Positions 17,488-27,889 of a stretch of 64,000 nucleotides of DNA are shown one piece after another. Source of the DNA: Chitinophagales bacterium (GTDB lineage: Bacteria; Bacteroidota; Bacteroidia; Chitinophagales; JADIYW01); assembly GCA_023957235.1 (NCBI GenBank), contig JAMLHI010000005.1, positions 172,266 through 236,265 of the forward strand. The letters are read 5' to 3'. The notes below the pieces were generated by a model. That model made no database searches. It saw only the letters and a program-made list of their open reading frames with translations, and was not told where the DNA came from. Position numbers and translations under genes: made by a program. Within the stretch, counting starts at the first letter, position 1, and every line of letters starts with the position of its first letter.

Positions 17488-18477
17488 TTAATTAAACAAC
17501 CAAGCGTTTTTGTCAACAGAATTTCGAATGTCTGCCAATGCAATATCTTCATTATCAGCAACATAATGAATCACTACTTTTATCAACTTATTATTGCCAG
17601 AAGGTGCAATTATCTCTACTTGATACCCCTTACTTTCTAAAGTAGTTTTAAATTTCTCAGCTGTAGTAGCTTTTTTAAATGCGCCAACAACAACAGAAAA
17701 AACATTAGCATTAGCTAAAGAAATATTTTCATTCTGAAGATTTTCAGATTGAATTGCTAAATCCTCCAACTGTGCAGGTTTTTGTAGTTGATGAGAAGAC
17801 AAATAATCAGCTTGAATACCTTGATTATCAAATTCAATTTGATTTTGTTGATTTGAAGTGGTAATCATTTTACCAGAAAATACTCCTGCAGTCATCATAT
17901 TGTTGATTGAAGGCTGACCTAGATTTAACCAAGTAGAACCCAAAATAAACAAACCTGCAAAAGTTGCAGCCACCCAATATGGCCACCTTCTTTGAGGTTT
18001 CAACTCAACAATATTATCAGTAGCTACTAATACATCTTCTTCACTTTCAACACTTTCGTACCTTCTTATAGGAATTACAGAAATTGATCCTAATCCAAAT
18101 GAATCATCCAATGGAAATGGTTCATAAGCTGGAGAAAACTGAATGTTTTTCAATTCATCTATATACAATCTGCCTATTCTAGGAAATTGGACACTTCCCA
18201 TCTGATGTAATTGTTCATTACATTTAGCTACAAATTCTCTAACAGTTTCTTCAGCATATTTATGTGTCAACTGATTTTTCATCACTATATACTGAACCAA
18301 AAGTCCATCGTTCTGCTGTAACATTCTATTAAAAGCAATAGTCCGTGAAGGTGGCATAATCTCAGCCCTCTGCCTATCTATTATAGCAGATTGGTTTTGA
18401 CAGACAAAACCTCCTAATCCTGGAACGACAACATAATCGTTTTCAAGAAGTAAATCATATATATACTGAGGAATCAC
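17488..18477 (-). CDS. HU-like and SPOR domain membrane protein
   Basis: A 329-residue protein with two N-terminal prokaryotic HU-like (CCDC81-type) domains (residues about 1-130; LLLENDYVVVPGLGGFV is a signature). A single membrane span follows near residues 166-184 (WPYWVAATFAGLFILGS), then a linker and a C-terminal SPOR domain (about 255-329; FSVVVGAFKKATTAEKF). SPOR domains bind denuded peptidoglycan, so the protein probably links the cell wall to the cytoplasm, with the HU-like domain inside. The start is GTG at 18477, 15 bases after the barrel gene. In Bacteroidota this fusion is common. Function in division or envelope organisation is inference. Confidence 0.82.
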   Translation of the reverse strand: MIPQYIYDLLLENDYVVVPGLGGFVCQNQSAIIDRQRAEIMPPSRTIAFNRMLQQNDGLLVQYIVMKNQLTHKYAEETVREFVAKCNEQLHQMGSVQFPRIGRLYIDELKNIQFSPAYEPFPLDDSFGLGSISVIPIRRYESVESEEDVLVATDNIVELKPQRRWPYWVAATFAGLFILGSTWLNLGQPSINNMMTAGVFSGKMITTSNQQNQIEFDNQGIQADYLSSHQLQKPAQLEDLAIQSENLQNENISLANANVFSVVVGAFKKATTAEKFKTTLESKGYQVEIIAPSGNNKLIKVVIHYVADNEDIALADIRNSVDKNAWLFN

Positions 18478-18492
18478 TCTATAAAAATAACA

Positions 18493-20127
18493 TTAAAAAA
18501 TAACTTTTACACCACCAATCCCATGAAAACCATATCTATCATACAAATAATAACGGGCATTCTTGTTATTAAGGATGTTATTCAGTTCCATAAAAATGCC
18601 AATATTTTTATTCAATTGATAATTTACTGAAAGATTAATATCCACTTGTGGCGATAACTTTTCAACATTCAATTGTGAATTTCTAGCTTTAATTCCTCCT
18701 AAAGTAATAACTTCTCCTTGAACAAAAAGCTTATCTTTCCAATTATAATTGCCTAATAATGAAAACTTTAATTCAGGCATATGCCAAGCAGCTAACTCAG
18801 TTGTTGTTTTATAATTGTAATAGTCAAAAGTTGCTTTAGCTCCATACTTACCTGACTTTTGATATTCCAATTCAACATGACCATTCCATGCAGTCATTTT
18901 TTTATCATGAATATGTTCAAACTGCCTCCAATCATTTGTATCATTTACAAATAAAGGTGCGTCATTCCAAACATTATGTCCAAATTTGGCATCATAAGCA
19001 AATCCAGATGGAAAGGAGCCACGAAAACCAATAATTGTTCTTTCCTGAAATCTAAAATTATGAAAATGGGTATTTTTAGTTAAAAATGGATTTTCATGAT
19101 AATCTTTGACCAAATTATCATAATCCAAATGGCTATTCCATTCATTATACATGACCAAATAATCATCTTTAATTTTTATTCTATTTTGGATATAAGGCAA
19201 TAAATAAACATCTCCCTCATCAATCATAAGTACAGGTCCCGCCTCAAGTGACCATATTCCTTTCTTGATAGCCCCATAAGGTTTTAGTGTAAATGAATTA
19301 GAACTATAATTGCTTTCAGAATTAGTATGACTGGAATAATGCCCTTCAATATTGACCCCTACTTTATAAGTATCTCCCAAAAACTCCTTAAATCCATCCA
19401 AATCATATTTTACTATACTTCCTTTATTGTTAAAATCAGTAGAAATAAATTCTAAATCAAGATTTCCCGAAAAATTTAAATCCCATTTATTGGCATGATG
19501 ATTAAAGAAATAAAATCCAAAATTAGGAATAGTATATTTCCTTGAAATATCTTTTTTGTCAGTAGTATCTGCCTGTTCTTGACTCATACCATAGAGATAA
19601 TACTGATCCAAATGCATTCCTACTTTAGCTCCTAAAGTCACATTTTTCAAATGATATTCTCCATAAGCATTTACTCCCAACTCATAATACTGTTTAAACT
19701 TCGTTTTTGTTGCTTTAGAATGAATAAAATCTACATCCAAGCCAGTTTGAAATTTACTAAAATCTTTATTCGCCAAGGAAAGTTGCAAAACTGGAGTCAG
19801 ATAATTACCAAATCCAGCTTTGACATATCCTATTGATTCATTATTTCTAATGGAAGGATTATACTTGACAGGTCTCAAATCTTCTCGGGTATGAGTAACA
19901 GATTTGAAATAATCATGAAAGTTATAGGTCTGTTCGATTGGTTTATCACTAGTCGTTATTTTAGGTAAGTTAGGAGGAAAATCCACCTTAGACACTAATT
20001 TAACTTCAGGCTCAAAAGCTCTGACAACATTAATTTCATCTGACTTCAAAGAATCTTTTACTTGCCCCTGTACCATAGCAGGAAATAAAAGAATAAGGAT
20101 ATAAAAAAAGGTCTTATTTAAATACAT
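18493..20127 (-). CDS. TonB-dependent-receptor-like outer-membrane beta-barrel, plugless
   Basis: A 544-residue protein with a signal peptide (MYLNKTFFYILILLFPAMVQG). The N-terminal segment has EINVVRAFEPEVKLVSKVDFPP, and after it a barrel of amphipathic strands runs to a C-terminal GGVKVIF with final Phe, as for outer-membrane insertion. No TonB box or plug is evident, so it is a barrel-only relative of TonB receptors. It follows the TPR gene by 5 bases and is probably co-transcribed with it. This TPR-barrel pairing suggests an envelope machine, but no function can be assigned. Confidence 0.7.
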   Translation of the reverse strand: MYLNKTFFYILILLFPAMVQGQVKDSLKSDEINVVRAFEPEVKLVSKVDFPPNLPKITTSDKPIEQTYNFHDYFKSVTHTREDLRPVKYNPSIRNNESIGYVKAGFGNYLTPVLQLSLANKDFSKFQTGLDVDFIHSKATKTKFKQYYELGVNAYGEYHLKNVTLGAKVGMHLDQYYLYGMSQEQADTTDKKDISRKYTIPNFGFYFFNHHANKWDLNFSGNLDLEFISTDFNNKGSIVKYDLDGFKEFLGDTYKVGVNIEGHYSSHTNSESNYSSNSFTLKPYGAIKKGIWSLEAGPVLMIDEGDVYLLPYIQNRIKIKDDYLVMYNEWNSHLDYDNLVKDYHENPFLTKNTHFHNFRFQERTIIGFRGSFPSGFAYDAKFGHNVWNDAPLFVNDTNDWRQFEHIHDKKMTAWNGHVELEYQKSGKYGAKATFDYYNYKTTTELAAWHMPELKFSLLGNYNWKDKLFVQGEVITLGGIKARNSQLNVEKLSPQVDINLSVNYQLNKNIGIFMELNNILNNKNARYYLYDRYGFHGIGGVKVIF

Positions 20128-20132
20128 GTGAT

Positions 20133-23100
20133 TTATTTTTCAAATTCTGAGAAACCGTTTGCTCCAGTAGGATTGACAAGTTTAGATCCTTGACTTTCCA
20201 ATGTTTTCACTCTTTCCAACTTCTCTACTGCTTCTTTATAGAGAGCGTCCTGAGTATGATATGAATCTAAAACTGACTGCAAAGTCACTTTTGCTTTAAA
20301 ATAATCACCATTCTTTACATAAATGTCTGAAAGTAAAATATAAGTTTTTACCATCCAGGTTGGATATGAAGGATAATTGGAAATAAATTCAAAACAAAGC
20401 TTTTCAGCATGAACCATATCCGAATTTTGGTAGGCTATCAAAGCAATTGTATATTTAGATTCTGCAGCCCATTCATTATTAATACGTTTGATGACAGATT
20501 CTAAATCAGGCACTGTCGCAGATAAATTTTTATTTTTAAACTGAGCCATACCTCTATAAAACATAGCTTCCACTTGAACAGTTTCTGGCATACCTTTGAT
20601 TGCCATTACTTTATTAGCATAATCTATCGTTTTGCTGTAATTATTAATTTGATAATAAGAACGCAAAGCTCCTAACATAGCTTCATTTAAAAGATCTTCT
20701 GTCGAAGCCACCTCTATTAATGATTCATAATAAGTAGCTGCCTTTTGAGCATCTCCTTGTTTGGATTTAATATCGGCTGCTCTTTGTAGAGATTTTTCAG
20801 AGTACCTATTTGTAGGTTGTTCAATAACATATTCATAATCAACTACCGAACCAACGATATTTCCATTATAATACTTGGACTCAGCTCTATAATATCTTGA
20901 TGGCAATACAAAAGCTCCATTTTTATAAGTATTCAAATAAGAATCAAAACCTTTGATGGCCAATTCATAATTGCCCTTGACAAACTGTGCCTCTGCGGCT
21001 TGATATACTATTGAATCTTGTGTTGAAGTACTCACCATTGCTCCTGGGTATTGCTTCATCAAATCAAAATATCCATTGGGATCACCTTTATCTATATAGA
21101 TATCTTTGACTGCTATCAATGCTTCCTGAGAAGCAGGAGTTTTAGGGAATTTTTGTATGACATATTTATAACTTGACAAAGCAGCATCTAAATTGCCTTG
21201 ATTATATTGTATAAGTGCAACTCTATTATACACATAAGGAACAAATTCGCTTTTAGGATAATTCTTTAACAATAATTGATAAGTATTGATAGCATCTTTG
21301 GATCTGTCAATATTATTATATGTACTTCCCAATTCAAATAAAGCATCATCAGCATAAGTAGAGTTTGCAAATTTGGCAAACACTTGGTTTAATCCATCAA
21401 TTTTGTCATTAGTCTTTCCTGTCAATCCTTTTAACATTGCTGATTGATAGGTAGCATAATCCGCCCCTTTAGCATTAGAGTTGATCACTTGCTGATAATA
21501 GTTGAGCGCATCACTATATTTTTTTTGCATATAATAGCTGTCAGCTAATCTCAATTGTGCATCAGGCAGAACTGTTTGTTGAATGACGACATCTTTTTCA
21601 CTTTTCAACCTATCAATAGCTTTAGTAAATAAAATCTGGGAGGAGACAAAATCACTTTTTTTGTAACTATTATAACCTTGAAGATAAAAACCTGTACCTG
21701 CATTAACTCTTGAACTATGTTCAGTAGATATCGTAGCTGCAATAGATTGAAATTTTGACAACCACTGATTGCTTTCTTCATAATTATTATTGTTGTGAGC
21801 GATATCACCTTTCCAATAATAAGTCAAGGCTTCAATACTGGATTCAGAAGTAAATCTCAAAGATTTATCCAAATACTCATTAGCTTTCAACATTTGGTTA
21901 TTGGAATAGTATTCCATAGCTCTGTAAAAAGACATTTGTTGGTAAGCTGATTTGATCTGTGCAGTAGGATTTTTCATATTCTCTATCATATTGATAGCTT
22001 CTTCATACGACCTTGTTTTAAAAAACACATCTGCTAATATATTCTGAGCATGGGTATTAAACTCTGAATTGGGATAAGTGGCGATAAAGGTTTTTAATAA
22101 ACTCAAAGCCTCAGTATTATTGCCTTGCTCATAAGTAATTTTAGCAATATTAAATAAAGATTCCTCAGTAATAAGAGGGTTATATTTCATTTTTGCAGCT
22201 TGTTGAAATGCCGTTTTTGCATTTCCTTTATCACCGATTTTTGTATAACATTGTCCCAAAATATACATTGCACTTTGTATCATCTCATTGTCCAAAGTGG
22301 TCAATTTTTTCAATTGTTCTATAGCCTTCTGATACTGTCCATTTTTATAATAAACATAACCCAACTGATAGTAATCTTCCTGATTGACTTTCCCTAGTGC
22401 AGGAATTGCTTGAGAAAGGTATTTCTCTGATGATAAAAAATATTTCTTTTCAAAATAAGCATTACCCAATAACTTTTTGATTTCATTTGGATATCTCAAT
22501 CCCTTTACTGATTCTAATTGAGGCTCGATATACTGTATCATTTCATCATATTTCCCTCCTTGAGCCAAAATAGAAGCTATATAATATGGTACAATCGTTT
22601 TATATTTTGGAGAATTATCCAGTTTTTTAAACTGCTTAAGTGCATCATCATATTTTTCTAAATAATAAGCACTTAAACCAGAATAATAAATTGCATCATA
22701 ATTGTATATGGAGTTGGTTTTCTGAGTTAAAGGAGCCAACTGATGATAAGATTCACTAAATTTTTTCAATGCAAAGTTTGAAAAGGCTTTCTTAAAAATC
22801 AACTCATCCTTTTCTGTTTCCGTCAAAGCAGATGCCTCTGTTTTCTCAAAATATTCAATAGCATCCTTATAATTGGCTTTAGAAAAATACAAATCTCCTA
22901 AATGAAAATAAGCTGAATATACTGCACTATTACCCGCATACTCCTCAATAAAATCCAAAAGTAGATTTTCTGCTAAAGGAGAATTCGTGGCTTTAGCACA
23001 AACTGCCTTATAATATTCAGCTTTACCTTGTTCTAAAGTCGCTTTAGCAAAATCTTTTTCTGCAATTTGAGTAAGATATTTTTCAAAATAATTATAAGCG

Positions 23101-23243
23101 ATATTAAATTTCCCTTTCTCAAATAATTCTACTCCTTGTTGATAAATCTTAGATGACTCTATCTGTGCCAAATTAGCTTGTCCAAATAATGGTAAAATGC
23201 TTATACCAATTGACAAAATGACTGCAAACAATTGCTTATTCAT
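20133..23243 (-). CDS. Large secreted tetratricopeptide-repeat protein
   Basis: A 1036-residue protein, counted from the ATG at 23243, which begins a signal peptide (MNKQLFAVILSIGISILPLFG). The upstream 42 in-frame codons look non-coding and overlap the YrdC-family gene, so I reject the longer start. The mature part is almost entirely TPR helices (for example YYQLGYVYYKNGQYQKAIEQL, AMYILGQCYTKIGDKGNAKTAF, YNRVALIQYNQGNLDAALSSY), resembling YbgF/BamD-like periplasmic TPR proteins. It lies 5 bases upstream of the barrel gene. A scaffold role in the periplasm is inferred; no enzyme domain is seen. Confidence 0.83.
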   Translation of the reverse strand: MNKQLFAVILSIGISILPLFGQANLAQIESSKIYQQGVELFEKGKFNIAYNYFEKYLTQIAEKDFAKATLEQGKAEYYKAVCAKATNSPLAENLLLDFIEEYAGNSAVYSAYFHLGDLYFSKANYKDAIEYFEKTEASALTETEKDELIFKKAFSNFALKKFSESYHQLAPLTQKTNSIYNYDAIYYSGLSAYYLEKYDDALKQFKKLDNSPKYKTIVPYYIASILAQGGKYDEMIQYIEPQLESVKGLRYPNEIKKLLGNAYFEKKYFLSSEKYLSQAIPALGKVNQEDYYQLGYVYYKNGQYQKAIEQLKKLTTLDNEMIQSAMYILGQCYTKIGDKGNAKTAFQQAAKMKYNPLITEESLFNIAKITYEQGNNTEALSLLKTFIATYPNSEFNTHAQNILADVFFKTRSYEEAINMIENMKNPTAQIKSAYQQMSFYRAMEYYSNNQMLKANEYLDKSLRFTSESSIEALTYYWKGDIAHNNNNYEESNQWLSKFQSIAATISTEHSSRVNAGTGFYLQGYNSYKKSDFVSSQILFTKAIDRLKSEKDVVIQQTVLPDAQLRLADSYYMQKKYSDALNYYQQVINSNAKGADYATYQSAMLKGLTGKTNDKIDGLNQVFAKFANSTYADDALFELGSTYNNIDRSKDAINTYQLLLKNYPKSEFVPYVYNRVALIQYNQGNLDAALSSYKYVIQKFPKTPASQEALIAVKDIYIDKGDPNGYFDLMKQYPGAMVSTSTQDSIVYQAAEAQFVKGNYELAIKGFDSYLNTYKNGAFVLPSRYYRAESKYYNGNIVGSVVDYEYVIEQPTNRYSEKSLQRAADIKSKQGDAQKAATYYESLIEVASTEDLLNEAMLGALRSYYQINNYSKTIDYANKVMAIKGMPETVQVEAMFYRGMAQFKNKNLSATVPDLESVIKRINNEWAAESKYTIALIAYQNSDMVHAEKLCFEFISNYPSYPTWMVKTYILLSDIYVKNGDYFKAKVTLQSVLDSYHTQDALYKEAVEKLERVKTLESQGSKLVNPTGANGFSEFEK

Positions 23244-23352
23244 AAATTTTTCTGTGTTATTGAAACGCAATACTTTTAACAAATTGTATTCCACAATAAA
23301 AATGCGAAAATAAATTTTTGATATTGAATAAATATATACTCTTGTTGATAAT

Positions 23353-23967
23353 TTAAAAATCAACCTCACCTTTTCCTTCTCTCAAAACTTTAGGATAATT
23401 CTCCGTACAATCAATAATTGTTGAAGGAACAACTCCTCCTGTCCCACCATCAATTATTATATCCACCAAATGCCCTAATTGTTCATATATTAAATAAGGT
23501 TCTGTGATATAATCTATAATCTCATCATCATGATGTATAGAAGTAGTAATGATAGGATTACCCAAATTTTCAACTATGGCTCTCGGAATTGCATGATTTG
23601 GAATTCTGATACCTACAGTTCTTTTTTTGTTTTTAAATAATTTAGGTATAGAATTATTTGCCTTTAAAATAAAAGTATAGGCACCAGGAAGCAACCTTCT
23701 CATTAATTTATAAATTGGAGTGTCCAGATTGAGTGTATAATTACTAATATGACTCAAATCATTACATATAAAAGAAAAAGACATTTTTTCAGGCTTAACT
23801 CCTTTGATTTGACAGAGGCGTTCAATCGCTTTTGTTTGATAAATATCACAGCCTATTGCATAAACTGTATCAGTAGGATAGATAACTAATCCTCCTTTAC
23901 TTAAACAATCTACAACTTGTTGAATTTTTCTAGGTTCAGGATTTTTAGGATGTATTTCTAAAAACAT
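23353..23967 (-). CDS. YrdC/Sua5/YciO-family protein (threonylcarbamoyl-AMP synthase-like)
   Basis: A 204-residue protein of the YrdC fold. GGLVIYPTDTVYAIGCD is the family's N-terminal signature, followed by RLCQIKGVKPEKMSFSFIC, LPGAYTFILKAN, RTVGIRIPNH and PSTIIDCT. The family makes threonylcarbamoyl-adenylate for the t6A37 modification of tRNA; its YciO branch is less certain in function, and this length and motif set could be either. The start ATG is preceded by a -7-like box 4 bases away. It is upstream of the TPR gene (109-base gap), on the same strand. Confidence 0.85.
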   Translation of the reverse strand: MFLEIHPKNPEPRKIQQVVDCLSKGGLVIYPTDTVYAIGCDIYQTKAIERLCQIKGVKPEKMSFSFICNDLSHISNYTLNLDTPIYKLMRRLLPGAYTFILKANNSIPKLFKNKKRTVGIRIPNHAIPRAIVENLGNPIITTSIHHDDEIIDYITEPYLIYEQLGHLVDIIIDGGTGGVVPSTIIDCTENYPKVLREGKGEVDF

Positions 23968-23971
23968 AGTA

Positions 23972-23979
23972 CAAAGTTA
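23972..23979 (-). promoter_or_regulatory. -7-like box immediately before the YrdC-family start
   Basis: TAACTTTG on the minus strand, exactly 4 bases before the ATG at 23967. A -33 TTG at normal spacing is not evident. It would give a leaderless transcript. Confidence 0.4.
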
Positions 23980-24166
23980 AAAATAAATGTAGCAATGAAG
24001 AAATTTGTAAAATGAAGTAGCAATACAATGCATCTAAAAAAAGATGTTAGTCGTTTGTATTGGATAGATAAATACTATTAGAAGCATCGCACCATCTTCA
24101 ATCTAATAAAAGACTATATAACAATTCTTTAAACTGTAAAATGTATAATTCCGAATTTTAAAATTA

Positions 24167-24174
24167 TATTTTTG
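24167..24174 (+). promoter_or_regulatory. Candidate -7 box for acyl-CoA dehydrogenase
   Basis: TATTTTTG fits TAnnTTTG, 31 bases before the ATG at 24206. No clear -33 TTG. The rest of 23968-24205 shows nothing coding. Confidence 0.4.
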
Positions 24175-24205
24175 CACAACTAGTAAAAAACAATAAAAAT
24201 TCAAT

Positions 24206-26008
24206 ATGTCAAATCCATCTACATTAAAAGGAGGTTCATTTATAGTGAATCAGGAAGATGTAAAAAATGTATTTATTCCTGAGCAATTTTCAGAAGAACA
24301 ATTGATGATTTCTGAAATGGTAAAAGATTTTTGTGAAAAAGAAATCCATGGACTTGGAATAGAAAGAGTGGCAGGATTAGATGCTAGCAAAGATATGGAT
24401 GTCATAAAAGATATTTTTGCAAAAGCCTCAGAATTGGGTCTTTGTGGTGTTTCCATCAACGAAGAATATGGAGGAATGGGCCTGGATTTTAATACAGGCA
24501 TCATTTTCAGCGAACAAATTGCTTTAGGATTTTCATTTGCTACCACTATCGGCGCACAGACTTCTATTGGTTCATTGCCAATAGTATATTACGGAACTGA
24601 AGAACAAAAATCAAAATATTTACCAGGAATAGCTAGTGGCGAATTAGTAGCTGCTTATGCATTGACTGAGCCAGGAGCTGGTTCTGATGCCAATAGTGGC
24701 AAGACTAGTGCAGTATTGAATACTGAAGGAACACATTATATTATTAATGGACAAAAAATGTGGATCACCAATGGTGGGTTTGCTGATGTATTCATTGTTT
24801 TTGCAAGAATTGATGATGACAAAAATCTTTCTGCATTTATCGTAGAAAAAGCTTTTGGAGGTATCGACTTAGGTAAAGAAGAGAAAAAACTAGGTATAAA
24901 AGCATCTTCAACTGTACAAGTGTTTTTCAATAACTGTCAAGTGCCAGTAGAAAATTTATTAGCAGGAAGAGGCGAAGGCTTTAAAATCGCCCTTAACATT
25001 TTGAACTCAGGTCGTATCAAATTAGCAGCTGGTTCAGTAGGTGGAACAAAATATGCTTGTACTAAATCTGTAGAATATGCGACTCAAAGAATTCAATTTG
25101 GCAAACCAATTTCAGACTTTGGGGCTATACAACAAAAATTAGGTCAAATGGCGACTCTAGCTTTTGCTGTAGAGTCTGCTCTGTATAGGACAGGATATAA
25201 TATCGACCAAAAATATGAAGAATTTAGAGCGGCTGGGCAATCTTTTAACGATGCTAAAATTAACTCCTTGAGAGAATATGCCATAGAATGTGCAATCCTT
25301 AAAGTCATAGGTTCTGAAGCCTTAGCTTATGCTACAGACGAAGGAATCCAAGTTTTTGGAGGAATGGGATATTCAATGGAAACAGGCATGGAAATGGGAT
25401 ATCGCGATGGTCGTATTACTCGTATCTATGAAGGCACTAACGAAATCAACCGTATGCTTTCTGTGGGAGAGTTGATGAAACGTGCCTACCAAACTAAAGA
25501 AATTGATCTAATGAGTGCTACTAAAGGAGTACCTCTTCAAATGGCAAGTGCTATCAACCCATTCAATGCAAAAGGATACTTGGCAAAAGAAACAGAAATT
25601 GTAGAAAATCTAAAAAAACTATTTTTATTGGTTTCTGCTGCCGCAGGTCGTAAATTAAAACTCAAACTAGTTGATGAACAAGAAATTGTAATGAATCTTG
25701 CTGACATTTTAGGTCAAGCTTATATTGCAGAATCTGCTTTGTTAAGAGTTAAAAAATTAGCTGCTGAAGGTGTAAGCAAAGAAGAATTAGAAGATAAAAA
25801 AGCTGCTGTTCAATTGTATATATACGAAGCATTGGCTATTGCTCGCAAATCAACTGAAGATGCTATCGCTTCTTATGCTAAAGGAGCAGAGAAATTTCTT
25901 ACTCAGAGATTGGCAGACACATTGACACTAGCTTATGATGTCAATCCAAAAGATTTGCGTCGTAAAGTGGCTCAAGCTGCTATCAAAAAAGGAGCTTATC
26001 CATTCTAG
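24206..26008 (+). CDS. Acyl-CoA dehydrogenase, VLCAD-like
   Basis: A 600-residue FAD enzyme catalysing alpha-beta dehydrogenation of acyl-CoA in fatty-acid oxidation. It has the N-terminal helical domain, then the middle domain with AYALTEPGAGSDA and KMWITNGG, and the FAD/C-terminal domain with QRIQFGKPISDFGAIQQKL. Catalytic Glu409 lies in IYEGTNEINRM, the position used in MCAD/VLCAD. The extra C-terminal region of about 170 residues makes it VLCAD/ACAD9-like rather than the 380-residue short form. No ETF or thiolase gene is adjacent. It has a strong terminator, so it appears monocistronic. Chain-length preference is inferred. Confidence 0.92.
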   Translation: MSNPSTLKGGSFIVNQEDVKNVFIPEQFSEEQLMISEMVKDFCEKEIHGLGIERVAGLDASKDMDVIKDIFAKASELGLCGVSINEEYGGMGLDFNTGIIFSEQIALGFSFATTIGAQTSIGSLPIVYYGTEEQKSKYLPGIASGELVAAYALTEPGAGSDANSGKTSAVLNTEGTHYIINGQKMWITNGGFADVFIVFARIDDDKNLSAFIVEKAFGGIDLGKEEKKLGIKASSTVQVFFNNCQVPVENLLAGRGEGFKIALNILNSGRIKLAAGSVGGTKYACTKSVEYATQRIQFGKPISDFGAIQQKLGQMATLAFAVESALYRTGYNIDQKYEEFRAAGQSFNDAKINSLREYAIECAILKVIGSEALAYATDEGIQVFGGMGYSMETGMEMGYRDGRITRIYEGTNEINRMLSVGELMKRAYQTKEIDLMSATKGVPLQMASAINPFNAKGYLAKETEIVENLKKLFLLVSAAAGRKLKLKLVDEQEIVMNLADILGQAYIAESALLRVKKLAAEGVSKEELEDKKAAVQLYIYEALAIARKSTEDAIASYAKGAEKFLTQRLADTLTLAYDVNPKDLRRKVAQAAIKKGAYPF

Positions 26009-26032
26009 AATTATTTTCATTCATATATTGAT

Positions 26033-26058
26033 GGCCGCCTAAAAGGTGGCCTTTTTTT
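26033..26058 (+). terminator. Intrinsic terminator after acyl-CoA dehydrogenase
   Basis: GGCCGCC, loop TAAAA, GGTGGCC (7-bp stem with a G-T pair), followed by seven T. Clear plus-strand terminator. Confidence 0.9.
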
Positions 26059-26181
26059 ATTCCTCCAAAAAGAAAACTAAGGCAAATTCCGAAATAATAT
26101 TACGCAACCAATCAATTTCAATCTTCAATTGTCAATGTCCTTTATGATAAATTCTGTATATTGACCATCCAATTCAGTCAG

Positions 26182-27735
26182 ATGTACAAATTATTTGTTA
26201 TTGTTTTTTCTCTCTTTAGTAGCACCTGCTTAATAGCTCAAAGTTTTTCAATACAGAATAGTTCAGCAATAGAAGTAACTGATAAATACTCCTATCCTAT
26301 CCAATTGATATCTGTAGATAGCCATAATATTGTCATTTCTAAAGGCTCCTCTACCCTTCTGACAAAAGAGTACGAAATCTATTCTAAAAGCTTAAAATCA
26401 ACTCAAAAAGTTAAGTTAAAAACTAGCCCTTATGAAAAAGCAGATTACGCTTTATGGACTGGCAAGCTACTCATCTTACTTTGGGAGAAAAAAGTAAAAA
26501 ATGACAATTCTATTTCCTATCAAATTGTATCAAAAAACGGAAGGACTTCTACTAAAAGCAACTTAGGAATCATTGAAAATGGACAATCTTCTTTCTTGAA
26601 AAATCATCAAATAGAAATTATAAAAAGTATTGATAATGAATACTTTGCATTTATAATTAAAGATATCATAACAAAAAAAGAAAATCAATATATTGAATTT
26701 TTGGCCATCTTCAATAAAGAAGGGAAACTGATAGAAAAGCAAAAAAACAAATACGCTGATTTTGTCGCATTTGATGGATTTCATTTTCTTTCAAATGATA
26801 GTCTATATATCAAAATTTCCAAAAACAAGAACCAACTTCAAGTATATCAAAAAAATATTATTGAGAAGGAGCAAAACAAATTTTCTTTACCTATTGAAAT
26901 TCCTGACAGTATTATTATCGGTCCCTACAACATTATCTATAATCCCCAAAATTCAGGATATTCATTTTCTGCATCTCTCAAAAACAATGCTCAAACAATA
27001 GGGTATAATGGAGAGATTTTTATTCAATTTGATATTGATGAACAAAAACAAAAAAGCTTGTGGGTCAATTTCTATACTGCCGAATTTTTAGAAGAGTTTA
27101 AAAAGTCAGACAGTATTTCAGGTGGCTACATTCTTAATAATGATTTTTCATTGAACACTCAGTTTAAAATTAGAAAAACCTTACTTAACAAAGATGGCGG
27201 ATACTACCTCATTAGGGAATATTATCCAACGATACCCTTATCAATAAAAAAGGAACAATATGCTTCAAAAATTGATAAGACATTGGATATTAATGGGCAA
27301 ATTAATTCACCATACAATATGCTCGATTTAATCATTACTAAAATTAGTAATCAAGGAGAAATTGAATGGGTCAAAAGAATACCCAAAGCACAATTTGGTC
27401 TAGGCTATCAATATGGCTCATTTGATGCCTTCTTAAATAAAAAGGAAGAATTAGTCATCCTATATAATATGGAATTGTCAAACAAATCTTTTTTAAAGAA
27501 AATCGACAATAACTATATCAACAATATGAATATTTCTCCTCTTGCTAAGACATTTACTCCCAATGGGGAAGTCAGCACTTATCCCCTTTCCAAATGGCTG
27601 GGCAACGATATGACATTATTTCCTTTATTTTCTATTGGTTTCAATAGTGAAAATGAAGAACTGCTTACCATCACTCAGGAAAAATCCAAATCCAAACCTA
27701 AGCTTTGGAAATTGACCAAAATAGGTTTCCAATAA
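26182..27735 (+). CDS. Secreted protein of unknown function, 517 residues
   Basis: Not recognised. The ATG at 26182 begins a signal peptide (MYKLFVIVFSLFSSTCLIAQ), which fits better than the TTG at 26161. The mature protein is rich in Ser, Lys, Asn and aromatic residues arranged as short beta-strands separated by polar loops, suggesting an all-beta, perhaps propeller-like, secreted or periplasmic protein. KLWKLTKIGFQ is the C-terminus. No catalytic motif or lipobox is visible. It stands alone between a terminator and the convergent WG-repeat gene. Best described as a Bacteroidota-type secreted hypothetical. Confidence 0.75.
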   Translation: MYKLFVIVFSLFSSTCLIAQSFSIQNSSAIEVTDKYSYPIQLISVDSHNIVISKGSSTLLTKEYEIYSKSLKSTQKVKLKTSPYEKADYALWTGKLLILLWEKKVKNDNSISYQIVSKNGRTSTKSNLGIIENGQSSFLKNHQIEIIKSIDNEYFAFIIKDIITKKENQYIEFLAIFNKEGKLIEKQKNKYADFVAFDGFHFLSNDSLYIKISKNKNQLQVYQKNIIEKEQNKFSLPIEIPDSIIIGPYNIIYNPQNSGYSFSASLKNNAQTIGYNGEIFIQFDIDEQKQKSLWVNFYTAEFLEEFKKSDSISGGYILNNDFSLNTQFKIRKTLLNKDGGYYLIREYYPTIPLSIKKEQYASKIDKTLDINGQINSPYNMLDLIITKISNQGEIEWVKRIPKAQFGLGYQYGSFDAFLNKKEELVILYNMELSNKSFLKKIDNNYINNMNISPLAKTFTPNGEVSTYPLSKWLGNDMTLFPLFSIGFNSENEELLTITQEKSKSKPKLWKLTKIGFQ

Positions 27736-27740
27736 TACTT

Positions 27741-27764
27741 TCTTTCTTACAAAAGAAAGATTTT
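27741..27764 (+). terminator. Weak intrinsic terminator
   Basis: TCTTTCTT, loop ACAA, AAGAAAGA (8-bp AT-rich stem) then TTTTATTG. It lies just after the secreted hypothetical gene. Confidence 0.5.
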
Positions 27765-27889
27765 ATTGCAATGAAAATCTATTTTAAACCCAATCAATAC
27801 ATCGTATTTGTACAAATGTCATAGATAATAAAACAAAATATTTTGATAGAATATAGAAGAATAATCAGAAAGATATTTTAATAAACATC

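Noticed and set aside
23244..23369. Upstream extension of the TPR protein by 42 residues
   Set aside because: The extension overlaps the YrdC-family gene and lacks signal-peptide character, while the ATG at 23243 begins a clean signal peptide.
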